Positions 9,866-19,154 of a stretch of 64,000 bases of DNA are shown here, one piece after another. The stretch comes from Raphanus sativus (lineage: Eukaryota > Streptophyta > Magnoliopsida > Brassicales > Brassicaceae). The notes under the pieces are model-generated. The model worked only from the letters and a program-made list of their open reading frames with translations. It was not told the DNA's origin and searched no databases. Where the stretch lies: assembly GCF_000801105.2 (NCBI RefSeq), contig NC_079516.1, forward strand, positions 25,023,043 to 25,087,042, read 5' to 3'. Both the position numbers and the translations under genes were made by a program. The first letter of the stretch is position 1. Each line of letters begins with the position of its first letter.

Positions 9866-12800
9866 ATGGATAACGCTTTAGATCTTTATTCTCATCCTCA
9901 GCTGGACATAGCCAACTGTGTTACTCTCAAGCTTACTGAAAGAAACTACATCCACTGGAAAAGGCAATTTGAATCTTTTTTGTCTGGTGTGGATCTGCTC
10001 GGCTTTGTCACTGGAACTTCTCCTGCTCCGGTTCCTCTGATTCATGTTCCTAATATCAACGGTGGCTATCGAGATGTACCCAACCCAGATTATCAGTTGT
10101 GGGTCAGATCTGACCAGATAGTCCAAGCTTGGCTTGTGGGCTCTCTCTCGGAAGACATTCTCAGTGTTGTCCTTGGGGCCAACACAGCTCAAGAGATTTG
10201 GATCTCTCTTGGTAACCACTTCAACAGAGTATCTTCGTCACGTTTGTTTGAGCTTCAACGTCGACTTCAAACTGTTACCAAGTCCAACAAGACCATGGTT
10301 GACTATCTTAAAGAGATAAAAGGGTTGTGTGACCAGTTGAACTCTGTTGGCTCCCCTGTTTCTGAGAAGATGAAAGTCTTTGCAGCTTTGCAAGGGTTAG
10401 GAAAGGAGTACGAGCCTATCAAGACCAGCATAGAAGGTACCATGGATTCTCCTCTGCCTCCTTCCTTCGAAGACATTACTCCTCGCCTCACTGGGTTTGA
10501 AGATAGACTTAAGTCTTATGAAACCACTCAAAGCTCTGTGTCCCCACACTTGGCGTTTCATGTATCTTCAGGAGACCCTAACTTTCCTCAAAATAATCCC
10601 TATGCTCAACAAGCGCCTCACTTTACTCAGTATCGTGGTCGAGGGGGTAACAGTGGTCGTTATGGTTACAGTCGAGGCAGAGGCTACTCTACTAGAGGTC
10701 GAGGCTTTCATCAACAAGTCTCCTCTTCAAACTCATCTACGCCTGGAGATGCAAACTCAAACAGACCTACTTGCCAGATTTGTGGTCGTTTTGGACACAA
10801 TGCTCTGAAGTGCTACAGACGCTTTGACATATCCTTTCAGCACTCTGAACCGCCCACCGCAATGGCTGCTTTACACGTCTCTAATGATCTTCCAGCACCT
10901 GACCAAAATTACAACGGCACTGAGTGGTATCCTGATACTGCAGCTACTGCTCATGTGACGAACTCTCATCAGAATCTTCAGTACTCTCAGCAGTACTCTG
11001 GAAATGACTCGGTTATGGTGGCTGATGGTAACTTTCTGCCTATCACTCATGTAGGGTCAGTTCCATTACAGACTGCTTCTGGCTCTTCAGGTATATTGTC
11101 TCTCAAGGATGTTCTTGTTTGTCCAAACATATCGAAATCATTGCTTTCTGTATCCAAGATGACTGTTGATTATCCTTGTGAGTTCACCTTTGATTGTGAT
11201 GGTGTGTATGTTAAGGACAAGCTCACCAAGCAAATCCTGACTCAAGGAAGCAGGCTTAAGGATCTCTATCTCCTGGAAAACTCATCTTTTACAGCTTTCT
11301 ACTCTGCTCGACAAGTTGCGGCTAGTGCTGAAATATGGCATAGAAGATTGGGTCATCCAAGTGCTGAGATACTGCAACTTTTATCCAGAAGTCAAGTTAT
11401 TAGCATCAATAAAAGCATGTCCAAGATCTGTGACTCTTGTCAACTTGGCAAAAGTGCTAAACTTCCTTTCTCTAGTTCTGTTTATGAGGCTTCTAGACCA
11501 CTTGAGAGGGTTCATTGTGACCTCTGGGGTCCCTCTCCTGTGTGTTCTGTACAAGGCTTTAAATATTATGTTGTGTTTGTGGACAATTTCTCTAGGTATT
11601 GTTGGTTTTATCCTCTGCGACTGAAGTCTGATTTTGTTCATATATTTATAATGTGGCAATCTCTGGTAGAGAAACAATTAAATCAGAAGATCTTAATGTT
11701 TCAAAGTGATGGAGGAGGTGAGTTTATAAGCTCCAAATTTGTAACTCATCTCTCCAACTGTGGCGTCAAACATCTGATTTCCTGTCCTCACACTCCCCAA
11801 CAAAATGGGATAGCAGAGAGAAAGCACAGGCACATTACTGAACTTGGGCTTTCGATGATGTTTGATGGTAAAGTTCCTCAAATATACTGGGTGGAGGCTT
11901 TCTTTACTGCTAGTTTTCTCGGGAATCTTCTGCCTTCCTCATCTTTACCAGATCACAAGAGTCCATACGAGGTTCTGTTCAACAGAAAACCGGAGTACTC
12001 TGCCCTTCGCGTGTTCGGTAGCGCCTGCTATCCTTCACTTCGTCCATACGCTGCAAATAAGTTGGATCCAAAGTCATTACAGTGTGTTTTTCTTGGATAC
12101 AATGAAAAATATAAGGGTTATAGATGTCTTCATCCACCAACTGGGAGAGTCTATATAAATAGACATGTCTTGTTTGATGAACAGAGCATTCCTTTTGCCT
12201 CTACTTATTCCCATCTTCATCAACAATCCTCCTCTAAGCTGCTTTCTGCTTGGCAACAAAGCTATCTATCCACCTTTGGAGCAGGAAATTTACCTACTGG
12301 AAACGCTTCGAGTAATACTTTCTCTCAATCCTCTGTTTCTCGAAAGGCTGCAGGGTTTCAAACTGGAACTTCGTGTATACAGCCGGTGCCGCCAACAAAA
12401 GTGTTGATGACTCCTGCAGTTCCTTCAGTGCCTACTAATACCAGTTCTGATGATCACTCTGTTGATCAACCAACTGGTCACTTCAGTTCTTCTGGTTCTT
12501 CTGTTTCAAATTCAGCTCAAAGATTATCTGTTCAGTTTGGCTCTCTGCCATCTGTCTCTCTTGGAAACTCCTCTGAGTCTGGAAATTTGGATTCTCTTAA
12601 TGTTGATCCCAAATCTCACGTGGATCATCAACTGAGGTCTACAGCTCTAGAGAAATCAACCAGTTCTTCTCGTCATGATGATACAACGCAACAGGCAAAT
12701 GAAGTTCCTCACCAATCTGTTCATCCTATGATCACACGTTCTAAGGTGGGGATTACTAAACCAAACCCACGTTATGTTCTCTTTACAGTAACCTCTACAC

Positions 12801-14713
12801 CTCAAGAACCAAGAACTGTTAAAGAAGCCCTCAAGCATCCTGGTTGGAACGCTGCGATGACTGAGGAAATGGTCTCCTTTGATGAAACTGATACTTTCAC
12901 TCTGGTTCCTTATCATCCTGAGATGCATATTCTTGGTTGTCGATGGATTAATCGGGTGAAACTGAATGCTGATGGAACTGTCAAATGCCTACGATCTAGA
13001 CTAGTAGTAAAAGGATATGATCAAGAAGAGGGGATAGACTACATGGATACCTACAGCCCTGTGGTGAAGTCTCCTACAATCAGAGCTGTTCTACATCTAG
13101 CAACAGTTTATAAATGGGATATTCGGCAACTAGATGTAAAGCATGCTTTTCTTTATGGAGACTTGACTGAAACAGTATATATGCATCAACCACCGGGGTT
13201 TATTAATCCTGAGAAACCAGCTCATGTTTGCAAACTAAACAAAGCAATATATGGATTGAAACAAGCGCCCAGAGCTTGGTTCAATAAATTCAGTGATTTT
13301 CTGTTGGCCTTTGGATTTATTTGCAGCATCAGAGATCCTTCTCTCTTTATATATCACCACAATGGTGATATTATTCTTCTTTTGCTTTATGTGGATGACA
13401 TAGCTTTGACAGGAAGCAACAAAGTTCTTATTGATACTCTGCTCGAAGCTCTTAATAAAGAGTTCAAGATGAAAGATTTGGGTCTGTTTCATTATTTTCT
13501 GGGTCTTCAAGCAACTTTTACTTCGAATGGGATGTTCTTGAATCAAGAAAAATATGCAGAAGATCTCCTGCATATCTCTGGAATGTCTGGTTGTACTCCT
13601 GTGACAACTCCACTGCCGCTTCAGCTCAACAGAGTTCCGGACACATCTGCGTTGTTTCCTCAGCCAACATATTTCAGAAGTTTGGCTGGGAAGCTTCAAT
13701 ATTTGACCTTAACAAGACCGGATATGCAGTTTGCTGTGAATTATATATGTCAAAAGATGCATGCTCCAACTGAGAATGACTTTCTTCTTCTCAAACGAGT
13801 TCTGCGATATCTTCGTGGAACATCTAACTATGGCATTACGTTTCAGTCTCAGACAGATTCAAAGGTCAGGGCATACAGCGACAGTGATTGGGGAGGTTGT
13901 CCCGATACTAGAAGATCTACTGGCGGGTTTTGTACCTTCCTGGGATCTAACATCATCTCTTGGTCTGCTCAAAAACAGGAATCTGTCTCTCGAAGCTCCA
14001 CGGAAGCAGAGTATAGAACTCTATCTGATACGGCTGCGGAAGTTGTTTGGCTCACAAATCTGTTAAGTGAAATTGGAGTTCCTTCTTCATCTCCTCCGGA
14101 ACTGTTCTGTGATAATTTATCGGCGGTTTATCTTTCTGCAACTCCAGCAATGCACAAGAAATCAAAACATTTTGAAGTTAATTTTCATTTCGTGCGTGAG
14201 AAGGTAGCTATGGGGAAGCTTATCGTACATCATATTCCTGGATTACTTCAATTGGCAGATATTTTTACAAAGTCCTTGGCTTCACAAACCTATCAAGAAC
14301 TCAGGTTCAAACTTGGTGTGGTCAATTCACCCACACAAAGTTTGAGGGGGTATGTAGACAGAGGAGACATGGTTAAGAAGCTTTGGAAATCAAAAGAGAT
14401 GGTAACTTCAGAAACGTGTTCTGTTTCTGAAGTGGAGAAGAAGAATGAGACAATGGGCTTGAGAGAGAAGCTGGAAATTGATGAGAGTCCAAAAGCTGAA
14501 ACAAGCTTCACTAAACACGGAATGGGCCTGCAAGAAACTGAAGTAAAGCCCATTCAGAAACAAACGGCAACGGCTCTCTCCACTGCAAAACGTGAAAACA
14601 AAAACAGAGAAAAGGACAAGACTTGTGGTCCTGCAGAGTACGGAAAAGGAGAAGAGATTGAGCTAAGGAACAGGTTTCAACAGCTGGAATCCAAGGGAGA
14701 GGAGTTGCCCTAA
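9866..14713 (+). CDS. Copia Gag-Pol polyprotein (1615 codons) extending into the 3' LTR
   Basis: One frame encodes capsid and all enzymes for retrotransposition. In order: gag domain (about 1-290); CCHC zinc knuckle CQICGRFGHNALKC (303-316); protease active-site segment WYPDTAATAHVTN (DTA at 357-359, where DSG/DTG is the commoner form); HHCC pre-integrase region (about 490-535); integrase core with D552, D615 and E651 (DD35E spacing); reverse transcriptase with YVDD (1175-1178); RNase H with SDSDWGG (D1339) and SSTEAEYR. ATG at 9866 lies 20 bases after the primer site and opens the conserved gag N terminus. No frameshift or premature stop was seen. Unusually there is no stop before the polypurine tract: translation runs through it into the 3' LTR, adding about 119 Lys/Glu-rich residues before TAA at 14711-14713. 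Confidence 0.95.
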   Translation: MDNALDLYSHPQLDIANCVTLKLTERNYIHWKRQFESFLSGVDLLGFVTGTSPAPVPLIHVPNINGGYRDVPNPDYQLWVRSDQIVQAWLVGSLSEDILSVVLGANTAQEIWISLGNHFNRVSSSRLFELQRRLQTVTKSNKTMVDYLKEIKGLCDQLNSVGSPVSEKMKVFAALQGLGKEYEPIKTSIEGTMDSPLPPSFEDITPRLTGFEDRLKSYETTQSSVSPHLAFHVSSGDPNFPQNNPYAQQAPHFTQYRGRGGNSGRYGYSRGRGYSTRGRGFHQQVSSSNSSTPGDANSNRPTCQICGRFGHNALKCYRRFDISFQHSEPPTAMAALHVSNDLPAPDQNYNGTEWYPDTAATAHVTNSHQNLQYSQQYSGNDSVMVADGNFLPITHVGSVPLQTASGSSGILSLKDVLVCPNISKSLLSVSKMTVDYPCEFTFDCDGVYVKDKLTKQILTQGSRLKDLYLLENSSFTAFYSARQVAASAEIWHRRLGHPSAEILQLLSRSQVISINKSMSKICDSCQLGKSAKLPFSSSVYEASRPLERVHCDLWGPSPVCSVQGFKYYVVFVDNFSRYCWFYPLRLKSDFVHIFIMWQSLVEKQLNQKILMFQSDGGGEFISSKFVTHLSNCGVKHLISCPHTPQQNGIAERKHRHITELGLSMMFDGKVPQIYWVEAFFTASFLGNLLPSSSLPDHKSPYEVLFNRKPEYSALRVFGSACYPSLRPYAANKLDPKSLQCVFLGYNEKYKGYRCLHPPTGRVYINRHVLFDEQSIPFASTYSHLHQQSSSKLLSAWQQSYLSTFGAGNLPTGNASSNTFSQSSVSRKAAGFQTGTSCIQPVPPTKVLMTPAVPSVPTNTSSDDHSVDQPTGHFSSSGSSVSNSAQRLSVQFGSLPSVSLGNSSESGNLDSLNVDPKSHVDHQLRSTALEKSTSSSRHDDTTQQANEVPHQSVHPMITRSKVGITKPNPRYVLFTVTSTPQEPRTVKEALKHPGWNAAMTEEMVSFDETDTFTLVPYHPEMHILGCRWINRVKLNADGTVKCLRSRLVVKGYDQEEGIDYMDTYSPVVKSPTIRAVLHLATVYKWDIRQLDVKHAFLYGDLTETVYMHQPPGFINPEKPAHVCKLNKAIYGLKQAPRAWFNKFSDFLLAFGFICSIRDPSLFIYHHNGDIILLLLYVDDIALTGSNKVLIDTLLEALNKEFKMKDLGLFHYFLGLQATFTSNGMFLNQEKYAEDLLHISGMSGCTPVTTPLPLQLNRVPDTSALFPQPTYFRSLAGKLQYLTLTRPDMQFAVNYICQKMHAPTENDFLLLKRVLRYLRGTSNYGITFQSQTDSKVRAYSDSDWGGCPDTRRSTGGFCTFLGSNIISWSAQKQESVSRSSTEAEYRTLSDTAAEVVWLTNLLSEIGVPSSSPPELFCDNLSAVYLSATPAMHKKSKHFEVNFHFVREKVAMGKLIVHHIPGLLQLADIFTKSLASQTYQELRFKLGVVNSPTQSLRGYVDRGDMVKKLWKSKEMVTSETCSVSEVEKKNETMGLREKLEIDESPKAETSFTKHGMGLQETEVKPIQKQTATALSTAKRENKNREKDKTCGPAEYGKGEEIELRNRFQQLESKGEELP
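14343..14352 (+). other. Polypurine tract
   Basis: TGAGGGGGTA directly precedes the 3' LTR and would prime plus-strand synthesis. It is translated as part of SLRGYVDRG in the polyprotein. Confidence 0.85.
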
Positions 14714-14862
14714 TTGACAGCAAGGCATTAGTCTAGGGTTTCCTCTCTTTAGTATAAATAGAACTCTTTCTGTGTAAAAACGTTTAAGCTTGAAATCAAT
14801 GAAAAAGTTCAACTTTTATATCTCTCTGTTTTGAGTTACAAATAGATCTCCCTCTGCTTTCA
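14353..14862 (+). repeat. 3' LTR (510 bp)
   Basis: Same length and, as far as I can read, the same sequence as 9324-9833. It encodes the C terminus of the polyprotein (to 14713). Its TATA box at 14753-14760 points toward the 3' part of MPK7. Confidence 0.93.
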
Positions 14863-14867
14863 AAAGA

Positions 14868-15103
14868 TTCATAGCGTGTTTGAGAATCGTGTTGATGCTC
14901 TGAGGACGTTGAGAGAGCTTATGCTTCTTAGGCATGTGAGGCACGAGAATGTGATCGCGCTTAAAGATGTTATGTTGCCTTCCGTTAGATCCAGTTTCAA
15001 AGATGTTTACTTGGTTTATGAGCTCATGGATACTGATCTTCATCAGATCATCAAGTCCTCTCAGTCTCTTTCTGATGATCACTGCAAGTACTTCTTGTTT
15101 CAG
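14868..15103 (+). CDS. MPK7: MPK7 exon 1, 3' piece (orphaned)
   Basis: After the right AAAGA duplication (14863-14867), MPK7 coding sequence resumes with [17 protein letters not shown], completing codon 63 (Ile) when joined to 9323. It continues through [17 protein letters not shown] to the donor CAG|GTACTG at 15103/15104. It encodes helix C and the hinge region. It has no start codon of its own; the first in-frame ATG is at about 14921. Confidence 0.88.
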
Positions 15104-15225
15104 GTACTGTTGATGTAACAACATAACTATCTTATGCAGGCAGGGCCGGATCTGAATCCGGCCCTGACTATCTGTATGTTTTGTTTATGTTACTGACATA
15201 AGCTGTGTGTTCTGTTTCTGTTTAG
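15104..15225 (+). other. MPK7 intron (122 bp)
   Basis: Bounded by CAG|GTACTG and TTTAG|TTGCTA; removing it joins ...KYFLFQ to LLRGLKYLH in frame, as in Arabidopsis MPK7. It carries a strong palindrome at 15141-15166. Confidence 0.9.
15141..15166. repeat. Perfect 11-bp-arm palindrome in the MPK7 intron
   Basis: CAGGGCCGGAT (15141-15151) and its exact complement ATCCGGCCCTG (15156-15166) surround CTGA. CAGGGCCGG-type ends occur on plant hAT elements, so this may be a tiny internally deleted hAT remnant. ACTATCT occurs on both sides, but a clean 8-bp target duplication is not obvious. Confidence 0.75.
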
Positions 15226-15909
15226 TTGCTAAGAGGGTTGAAGTATCTTCACTCTGCAAACATCCTTCACCGAGACTTGAAGCCAGGGAACCTCTTGGTC
15301 AACGCTAACTGCGACTTAAAGATATGTGACTTCGGGTTAGCGAGAACGAGCCAAGGCAACGAGCAGTTCATGACGGAGTATGTGGTTACACGTTGGTACA
15401 GAGCACCTGAGCTTCTTCTCTGCTGTGACAACTACGGAACCTCCATCGATGTCTGGTCAGTTGGGTGCATATTCGCGGAGATTCTTGGTCGAAAACCGAT
15501 TTTCCCGGGGACTGAATGTCTCAACCAGCTTAAGCTGATCATCAATGTTGTTGGTAGCCAGCAAGAATCTGATATTCGGTTTATCGATAACCCGAAAGCT
15601 AGGAGGTTTATAAAGTCTCTTCCTTTCTCTAGGGGTACACATCTCTCTAATCTCTACCCGCAAGCTAATCCTCTAGCTATAGATTTGTTACAGAGGATGC
15701 TTGTGTTTGATCCAACCAAGAGAATCTCTGTGACTGATGCACTCTTGCACCCGTACATGGCGGGTCTGTTTGATCCTGGATCTAACCCACCTGCTCATGT
15801 CCCTATCGCTCTGGACATAGATGAGAACATGGAGGAAAGAATGATCAGGGAGATGATGTGGGATGAAATGCTTTACTACCACCCTGAAGCTGAAACCGCA
15901 AACGCGTGA
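15226..15909 (+). CDS. MPK7: MPK7 exon 2 (kinase C-lobe), reading frame intact
   Basis: 227 codons from [22 protein letters not shown] to the stop at 15907-15909. It contains the catalytic loop [15 protein letters not shown], activation loop [13 protein letters not shown], the MAPK insert and C-terminal common-docking region ([16 protein letters not shown]). The Asp/Glu-rich C-terminal segment is where upstream MAPKKs and substrates dock in this family. No stop, frameshift or lost catalytic residue is visible, consistent with a recently disabled gene. Confidence 0.93.
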   Translation: MLRGLKYLHSANILHRDLKPGNLLVNANCDLKICDFGLARTSQGNEQFMTEYVVTRWYRAPELLLCCDNYGTSIDVWSVGCIFAEILGRKPIFPGTECLNQLKLIINVVGSQQESDIRFIDNPKARRFIKSLPFSRGTHLSNLYPQANPLAIDLLQRMLVFDPTKRISVTDALLHPYMAGLFDPGSNPPAHVPIALDIDENMEERMIREMMWDEMLYYHPEAETANA

Positions 15910-16438
15910 TTGTCATCGAGAGTTTTTTTTCGTACTCGAAAATGAAGCTTTGTTGTTATGTTATATAGCGAGTCCACAAACGGCTCGAGTGTGTGAGTGA
16001 GTGAGTAGCAGTAAGAGAGTTTGAAGAGCTAGCTGATAAGTATCTCTTTTCTGCTTTGTAAACGTGAATCTTGGAGACTGTTTGTTATTAAGTTAAGGTT
16101 TGTTCTTACATCGTCTTTGAGGTGACGAGTTTACTTCAAATTTTCAGACCAAATCCTGTTTTCTAAGACATTTTTCCATACAAAATTTATTTTCTCCAAG
16201 ATTCAGACCAAATATTACCTATCATCGTGGTTTGATCTCTGACGGTTCGTACAATTTTAAGAAATTGTGTATTGAATTTTTTTCTAAAAGAATATGAATA
16301 AAATTTTATATTTATATTTTATAACTAAATATTAAATATTCTCTCGTTTTATAAAAAAAGAATATTATTTGTTGTTTTTATATAGAGTTGTTTGAAATTT
16401 CAATACAAATTTTGAAAGTTGTGATTTTTAATCATAAA
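15910..16438 (+). other. MPK7 3' UTR and downstream spacer
   Basis: The first 200 or so bases after the stop (GT-rich, with TTTGTTATTAAGTTAAGG near 16080) fit a plant 3' UTR, but no strong AATAAA is seen there. Beyond about 16150 it becomes plain AT-rich spacer. Confidence 0.45.
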
Positions 16439-17185
16439 CTAGATTTTAAATGTGCTTTCAAAGCGCGAGATTATTTTATTTACAAAACTTGATTCATTAT
16501 AAACTATAATTTCTATCTATAATTATATATTTCAGTTTTATATAATTTTATTTAAATAAACATTGACATGTCTCACATTTTTTTCTAGTTTATTTTTAAA
16601 ATTTAAAAACTGAAACGGAGTATTACATTGTCTAATATGTTTTGCATTGGTCAAATTTTATTTTTTTTAATCATAAATGATAGATTAGAGTTAGGAAAAA
16701 TATCTAGATCTAAAGAACCAAATCAAATCCGAACCAAAAAGTAGTTCCGAATCTAAACCAAAATTGATTAACACATGATTGGATATACAATTTTAGTAGA
16801 TGAAGAACCATATTCAACGCATACTCGAATCAAATATTTTGGATACCTTAAAATGCTCAAAACACGGAAAATATCTAAAAACTTGTTCTCCATCAAAACT
16901 TCCAAATAAATACAATTTTTTTATTTAAATATTTACTTTTACATTATTTAGATTTATTTATTTTTATATTATTTAATTTATGTATTTTGAGAATTTAATG
17001 TATATGAATTTTTATATTTTTACATAATTTAAAATGGATATCCAAACTAAACCCGTAATGTTCAGAATAAGGTTTAAATCCCTAGGTCTAAAATCTGAAA
17101 TCCGAATAGATTCAAATCAAAACCGAACGGATCCTGATTAAATTATATAAGATTATGTGTTTAATTTATTTAATAATAATATAAA
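16439..17185 (-). mobile_element. Probable non-autonomous Helitron remnant
   Basis: On the minus strand a Helitron-like 3' end is visible: CGCGCTTTGAAAGCACATTT then CTAG and a flanking T (CTAG at 16439-16442). The interior, about 16690-17130, contains GAACCAAATCAAATCCGAACC-type sequence related to 41990-42630 inside another Helitron. The 5' end is uncertain; a degraded TTTATATTATTATTAAAT near 17185 is the best candidate. Confidence 0.45.
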
Positions 17186-17654
17186 CTGATACTTAACATA
17201 TTTTAAATCTTTCTTCAGATTAAGTTTTATCAAATAAACTTTATATAGCCTAGAATGTCATCGACTTTTTTTATATCAACAATGTCTTCTATTTAAAAGG
17301 TTAAAAGATAATAGAATAAAGAATGTGAACAATAGGGAATAGGGATGGCATTTCGATTTTGTTATAGATACTGTTGGTTTCTTTTTGTTTTTCAAGTCAA
17401 AATGGATCTTGGGTTTCGAACCTCTTTTCTAATTTGTTTTTCAATAAAAAATATCTTATAATTAATTCTGATAAATTTTGGAATTGGAAAATCTATATTG
17501 TAAACTTCATAGCATGTAAAATTACATTTAAAATTCATCTTGTCGTTATAGAATTAATATTATCAGCGTTATATTATTATGTGCATATAAAATCACATAG
17601 ATATTTTCTTGGCTATAAAGTGACATCTTTATAATATAGGGTATCGATAAGTAA
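17186..17654. other. AT-rich intergenic DNA
   Basis: No gene, repeat boundary or structured element recognised. An 86-codon frame at 17374-17634 is AT-driven and has no domain. Confidence 0.5.
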
Positions 17655-17927
17655 TACTCCCTCTGTTTTTAAATAATACATGTTTTGAGATTTTCACACT
17701 TTTTAATAAAACATATTAAAATTTACTTATTAGTGCATAGTTTTTTGTTATTTTATATTTCCTATATTTCTAAACCAATAAAATTTCAAGAAATGCAATT
17801 AATGTTTTTGAGATTCACAATTATTCATAATTAGTTGACAAAAATTACATTGAAAATATAAAAAATACATCTTTTTGAAACAAAAAAAAATTCCTAAAAC
17901 ATACATCTTTAAAAAACAGAGGGAGTA
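17655..17927. mobile_element. Stowaway-like MITE
   Basis: Terminal inverted repeats CTCCCTCTGTTTTTAAA on the left and its near-complement on the right (AAAAAACAGAGGGAG) are flanked by TA on each side. CTCCCTC(C/T)GTTT ends with TA duplication are typical of Stowaway MITEs mobilised by Mariner-type transposases. It is 273 bp with no coding capacity. Confidence 0.8.
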
Positions 17928-18117
17928 TTGTTAATAAATGCTGGGTTAATTCTGGTTGAATGTGATTGGTTATTACAAATTCCTAACATCCAATTGGCTC
18001 AATATATATTTGGTAGAAATATTAAAAAATTCAAAAAAAAATAACATTCCTTTGTAAATAACTTAAAAAATTACGGGCAGAATCTTATGAAGAAAAACAG
18101 ATTAAAACTACTGCCTC

Positions 18118-18990
18118 ATTTCCTTTGTAAATAACTCCGCTGATTCCTACTCGTTACAGCCTTGTCGGAGCTCTGGGTCGAGTCCATCTAGCGTCGGTTA
18201 CTCGGGAAGTGCTCCGATAGCAGAGGATTCTCATCTGGAGTAAAGACGCCGTCATGAGGAAGGAGTGGCGTGGTGGGGATTCTTTCGTCAGTCTTAGGTT
18301 TTCCGGGAGGCGGAGGCTTCAATAGCTCCGTCGCCGCCGGCTTTTGTTACCGGGAGGAGGAAGCTTTCGTCGCTTCTCTGTCGCCGGCTCATGTCCACGG
18401 AGAGTAGAGGCTTCCATAGTCTTGCGCCGCCGGATTTCAGTTTGTCGATGTAAGTTCTGTCGACGGTTAGGGTTTGTATTTTGCTTGAGGATCGGGATGT
18501 TAGCTTTGTTGGTTGTTCTTTGGCTCGCGGTTGTGCGGTAATGGAGGAGCTCTCGAAGAGATCGAGGAGACTTCTCCTACTGAAGGAAAAAGCGTGAAGG
18601 ATAGGAGATGGCAGTGATTGGAGGTTCGCCGGATTGCGAGCTCCGTCGCATCGAGTGGAGAACCGGCGGCGTTTCTGATGAAGGGGTAGGTCAAGTTGAG
18701 GCAGTTTGGACGCGTGGTGCTCACTGATCGAAGACTGCATTTTGCGGTTGGGCCTCCTTGACCTTGGGCCTGTTGGAAGATGCCGGGTTCGGTTGGGTGT
18801 GGGCGTAGGCCCGTTTAATAAGATGACAATTTGGTCGGTTTTCTTCTGGTTAGTGTAAACCGATGTTGGTCCGGTTTTGGGTTGTTTTTTGGGTTTATGT
18901 TGCTTGGGCTTGGTGGTTTGGTCTTGAACATGTATCTGGGCTTGACCCATCTTTTATATATAAATTTCAGTTTGGGAAAAAAAAAAAGAA
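18118..18990 (+). mobile_element. Possible LINE 3' tail, 5'-truncated
   Basis: A GC-richer block (18150-18800) stands out from AT-rich surroundings and ends in ATAAATTTCAGTTTGGG followed by an A-run at about 18978-18989, as in plant non-LTR retroposons. The minus strand holds a 218-codon frame (18294-18950) of Pro/Lys/Arg/Ser-rich sequence with no domain, which I take as incidental. No target duplication or reverse-transcriptase motif was found, so the class is uncertain. Confidence 0.35.
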
Positions 18991-19154
18991 GATTGTCTTT
19001 TTTTTTCTTTTATCAGAAAAGAAAGAAGATTAACAAACAACAACAAAAGACTAATATAGAACATGACTGGACGATCGAGATGGACTTATTGTACTCGATT
19101 ACATTACTTGTAACTCCTATTCCCTCAAGTCCCAAGCATGAAACAACGATGGTC

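Larger units (their letters stand above)
9324..14862 (+). mobile_element. Structurally intact, recent Copia LTR retrotransposon
   Basis: This 5539-bp element has two 510-bp LTRs (9324-9833 and 14353-14862) that show no difference on reading through both. It has a canonical TGGTATCAGAGC primer site directly after the 5' LTR, one uninterrupted gag-pol frame, the polypurine tract GAGGGGGTA before the 3' LTR, and AAAGA target-site duplications. Because both LTRs are identical at insertion, their identity means a very recent event. RNase H and terminal motifs (TPAMHKKSKHFEVNFHFVRE) resemble the Ale lineage; that is an inference. It lies in the same orientation as MPK7. All parts needed for autonomous transposition appear present. 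Confidence 0.95.
9137..15909 (+). pseudogene. MPK7: MPK7-type group C MAP kinase gene, split by a Copia retrotransposon
   Basis: Serine/threonine MAP kinase acting at the bottom of a MAPKKK-MAPKK-MAPK cascade in cytosol and nucleus. Joining 9137-9323, 14868-15103 and 15226-15909 gives 368 codons, the length I recall for Arabidopsis MPK7, with near-identical sequence throughout. Visible motifs are the glycine-rich loop GRGAYGVV (39-46), the ATP-binding lysine in AIKK (61), HRDLKPGN (156-163), DFG (176-178) and the TEY phosphorylation motif (191-193). The gene has two coding exons with a GT-AG intron at 15104-15225. The only lesion seen is the 5.5-kb Copia element after the first base of codon 63; as it stands the frame ends at TAG 9326-9328. 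MPK1, MPK2 and MPK14 are close paralogs, but the N terminus MAMLV(D/E)PPNG favours MPK7. Whether the insertion is fixed or polymorphic cannot be told here. Confidence 0.92.

Noticed and set aside
10134..12640. Alternative-frame ORFs within the Copia polyprotein
   Set aside because: They are shadows of the 1615-codon frame, which accounts for every known domain.
18294..18950. 218-codon minus-strand frame as a gene
   Set aside because: Pro/Lys/Arg/Ser-rich with no domain, inside a GC-rich block that looks like a retroposon tail; no splice or promoter support.
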